Source: Saprospiraceae bacterium (GTDB lineage: Bacteria > Bacteroidota > Bacteroidia > Chitinophagales > Saprospiraceae). From it: 7,006 nucleotides of DNA. Position numbers and translations under genes: made by a program. The notes under the pieces were generated by a model. That model saw only the letters and a list, made by a program, of their open reading frames with translations, made no database searches and was not told the DNA's origin. Below, in pieces: positions 6,545 through 7,006 of the stretch. Position 1 is the stretch's first letter, and the number at the start of each line of letters is the position of its first letter. The stretch covers positions 1-7,006 of the forward strand of contig CANETR010000103.1 in NCBI GenBank assembly GCA_947441325.1, written 5' to 3'.

Positions 6545-7006
6545 TTAGGAGCTCTTACGTTTGAGCGTGGTGCCAAAAACCCAGTCCCAAAGTATGAGTG
6601 TAGAAGAATAATTACCTTTTGAACGGAGGTGATGAAAATCGTGATGCTCGGCACCTGCAAGTAAGGGAATATATTTGCTGACAGCGGAACGTACCCCGGA
6701 GTGAATATCGAGCTCGTGAAGGCTGCGGAACAAGCCCCAAAGCCAGAAGGCATAGACATCTACCGGAACAAAGGCATTGATAACTAAAACACCTACCAAG
6801 GCACCAGCATATCCCGATAACCATTCGACCGGATGTGCATAAATGAAATCGAGCGGAAAAGGCTGACTGGCCTGATGATGAATACTATGAACTTTCTGAT
6901 GAAGAAATTTTACATCGTGCAGCGAACGGTGAATGAAGTAAAACATCAGGTCATCAATAAAAAGAATCGCCAAAAAATGCAGTACAAAGATGCCTACACC
7001 TGTCCA
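6545..7006 (-). CDS. Fatty acid hydroxylase/sterol desaturase family protein (C-terminal part; N-terminus outside window)
   Basis: The frame is open to the window edge, giving 153 residues plus stop. The N-terminal part is missing, as full-length members are usually about 250-350 aa. Numbering from the first visible residue, the histidine clusters of the membrane di-iron hydroxylase superfamily are all present: HRSLH (26-30), HSIHH (40-44), HELDIH (97-102) and HHDFHH (121-126), followed by the conserved WDWVFGT (140-146). Hydrophobic segments lie at about 4-25 and 64-92. Members insert oxygen or a double bond into lipids such as sterols, fatty acids or carotenoids at a membrane-bound di-iron centre; the substrate is not evident here. 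A TTG at 6973 could be misread as the start, but the frame and hydrophobic segment continue upstream of it and starting there would shorten the membrane region. The gene is convergent with the ABC permease, with a gap of 14 bp and no visible hairpin terminator. Confidence 0.92.
   Translation of the reverse strand, partial: WTGVGIFVLHFLAILFIDDLMFYFIHRSLHDVKFLHQKVHSIHHQASQPFPLDFIYAHPVEWLSGYAGALVGVLVINAFVPVDVYAFWLWGLFRSLHELDIHSGVRSAVSKYIPLLAGAEHHDFHHLRSKGNYSSTLILWDWVFGTTLKRKSS

Noticed and set aside
6545..6973. A complete 142-aa hydroxylase starting at TTG 6973.
   Set aside because: The frame stays open to the window edge and the hydrophobic helix begins upstream of that TTG. Family members are about twice as long, so the gene is partial rather than short.
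1..7006. A defence island, insertion sequence, CRISPR array or RNA gene.
   Set aside because: I found no direct-repeat arrays, transposase or terminal inverted repeats, tRNA-like sequence or nuclease genes. The genes read as ordinary chromosomal functions.

Overview
The window looks like a chromosomal segment of an environmental member of the Bacteroidota. The evidence is a secreted enzyme ending in a type IX secretion (T9SS) type A sorting domain, a TolB-propeller/amidohydrolase fusion of a kind common in that phylum, a promoter with the Bacteroidota -7 element TAnnTTTG, AT-rich intergenic DNA, and small membrane proteins I associate with Bacteroidota genomes. The sequence does not let me name a genus or even a class with confidence. 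I see no mobile element, CRISPR array, tRNA or rRNA. There is no gene-free stretch longer than about 160 bp.

Layout: (1) 1-2162, minus strand, is the first 720 codons of an exported protein with about twelve TolB/PD40 propeller repeats. It then enters an amidohydrolase domain and is cut by the window edge inside the metal-binding HxH motif. (2) 2163-2318 is a divergent intergenic region containing a 16-bp palindrome. (3) 2319-2963, plus strand, encodes a TPR-like protein with two C-terminal membrane helices and no recognised function. (4) 2964-3059 is an intergenic region with a CRP/FNR-like palindrome placed where a class II activator would sit relative to a TAnnTTTG box. (5) 3060-3526, plus strand, is a translationally overlapping pair of small membrane proteins (73 and 82 aa) that share a GCxxGxC motif. 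The first resembles the DUF6132 family. (6) 3543-5150, minus strand, is a purple-acid-phosphatase-like metallophosphoesterase exported through T9SS. (7) 5277-6530, plus strand, is a MacB/FtsX-type ABC permease that must start at TTG and has no ATPase partner in the window. (8) 6545-7006, minus strand, is the C-terminal part of a fatty acid hydroxylase/sterol desaturase family membrane di-iron enzyme, cut by the window edge.

Neighbouring genes are mostly on alternating strands, so only the pair at 3060-3526 is a clear operon, and most genes appear to act independently. The most interesting region is 2987-3526. There a probable CRP/FNR-family operator, a Bacteroidota -7 box and two tiny cysteine-motif membrane proteins form a compact regulated unit of unknown function. 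From general knowledge of these families, a role in redox, sulfur or metal handling is plausible, but nothing in the window proves it.
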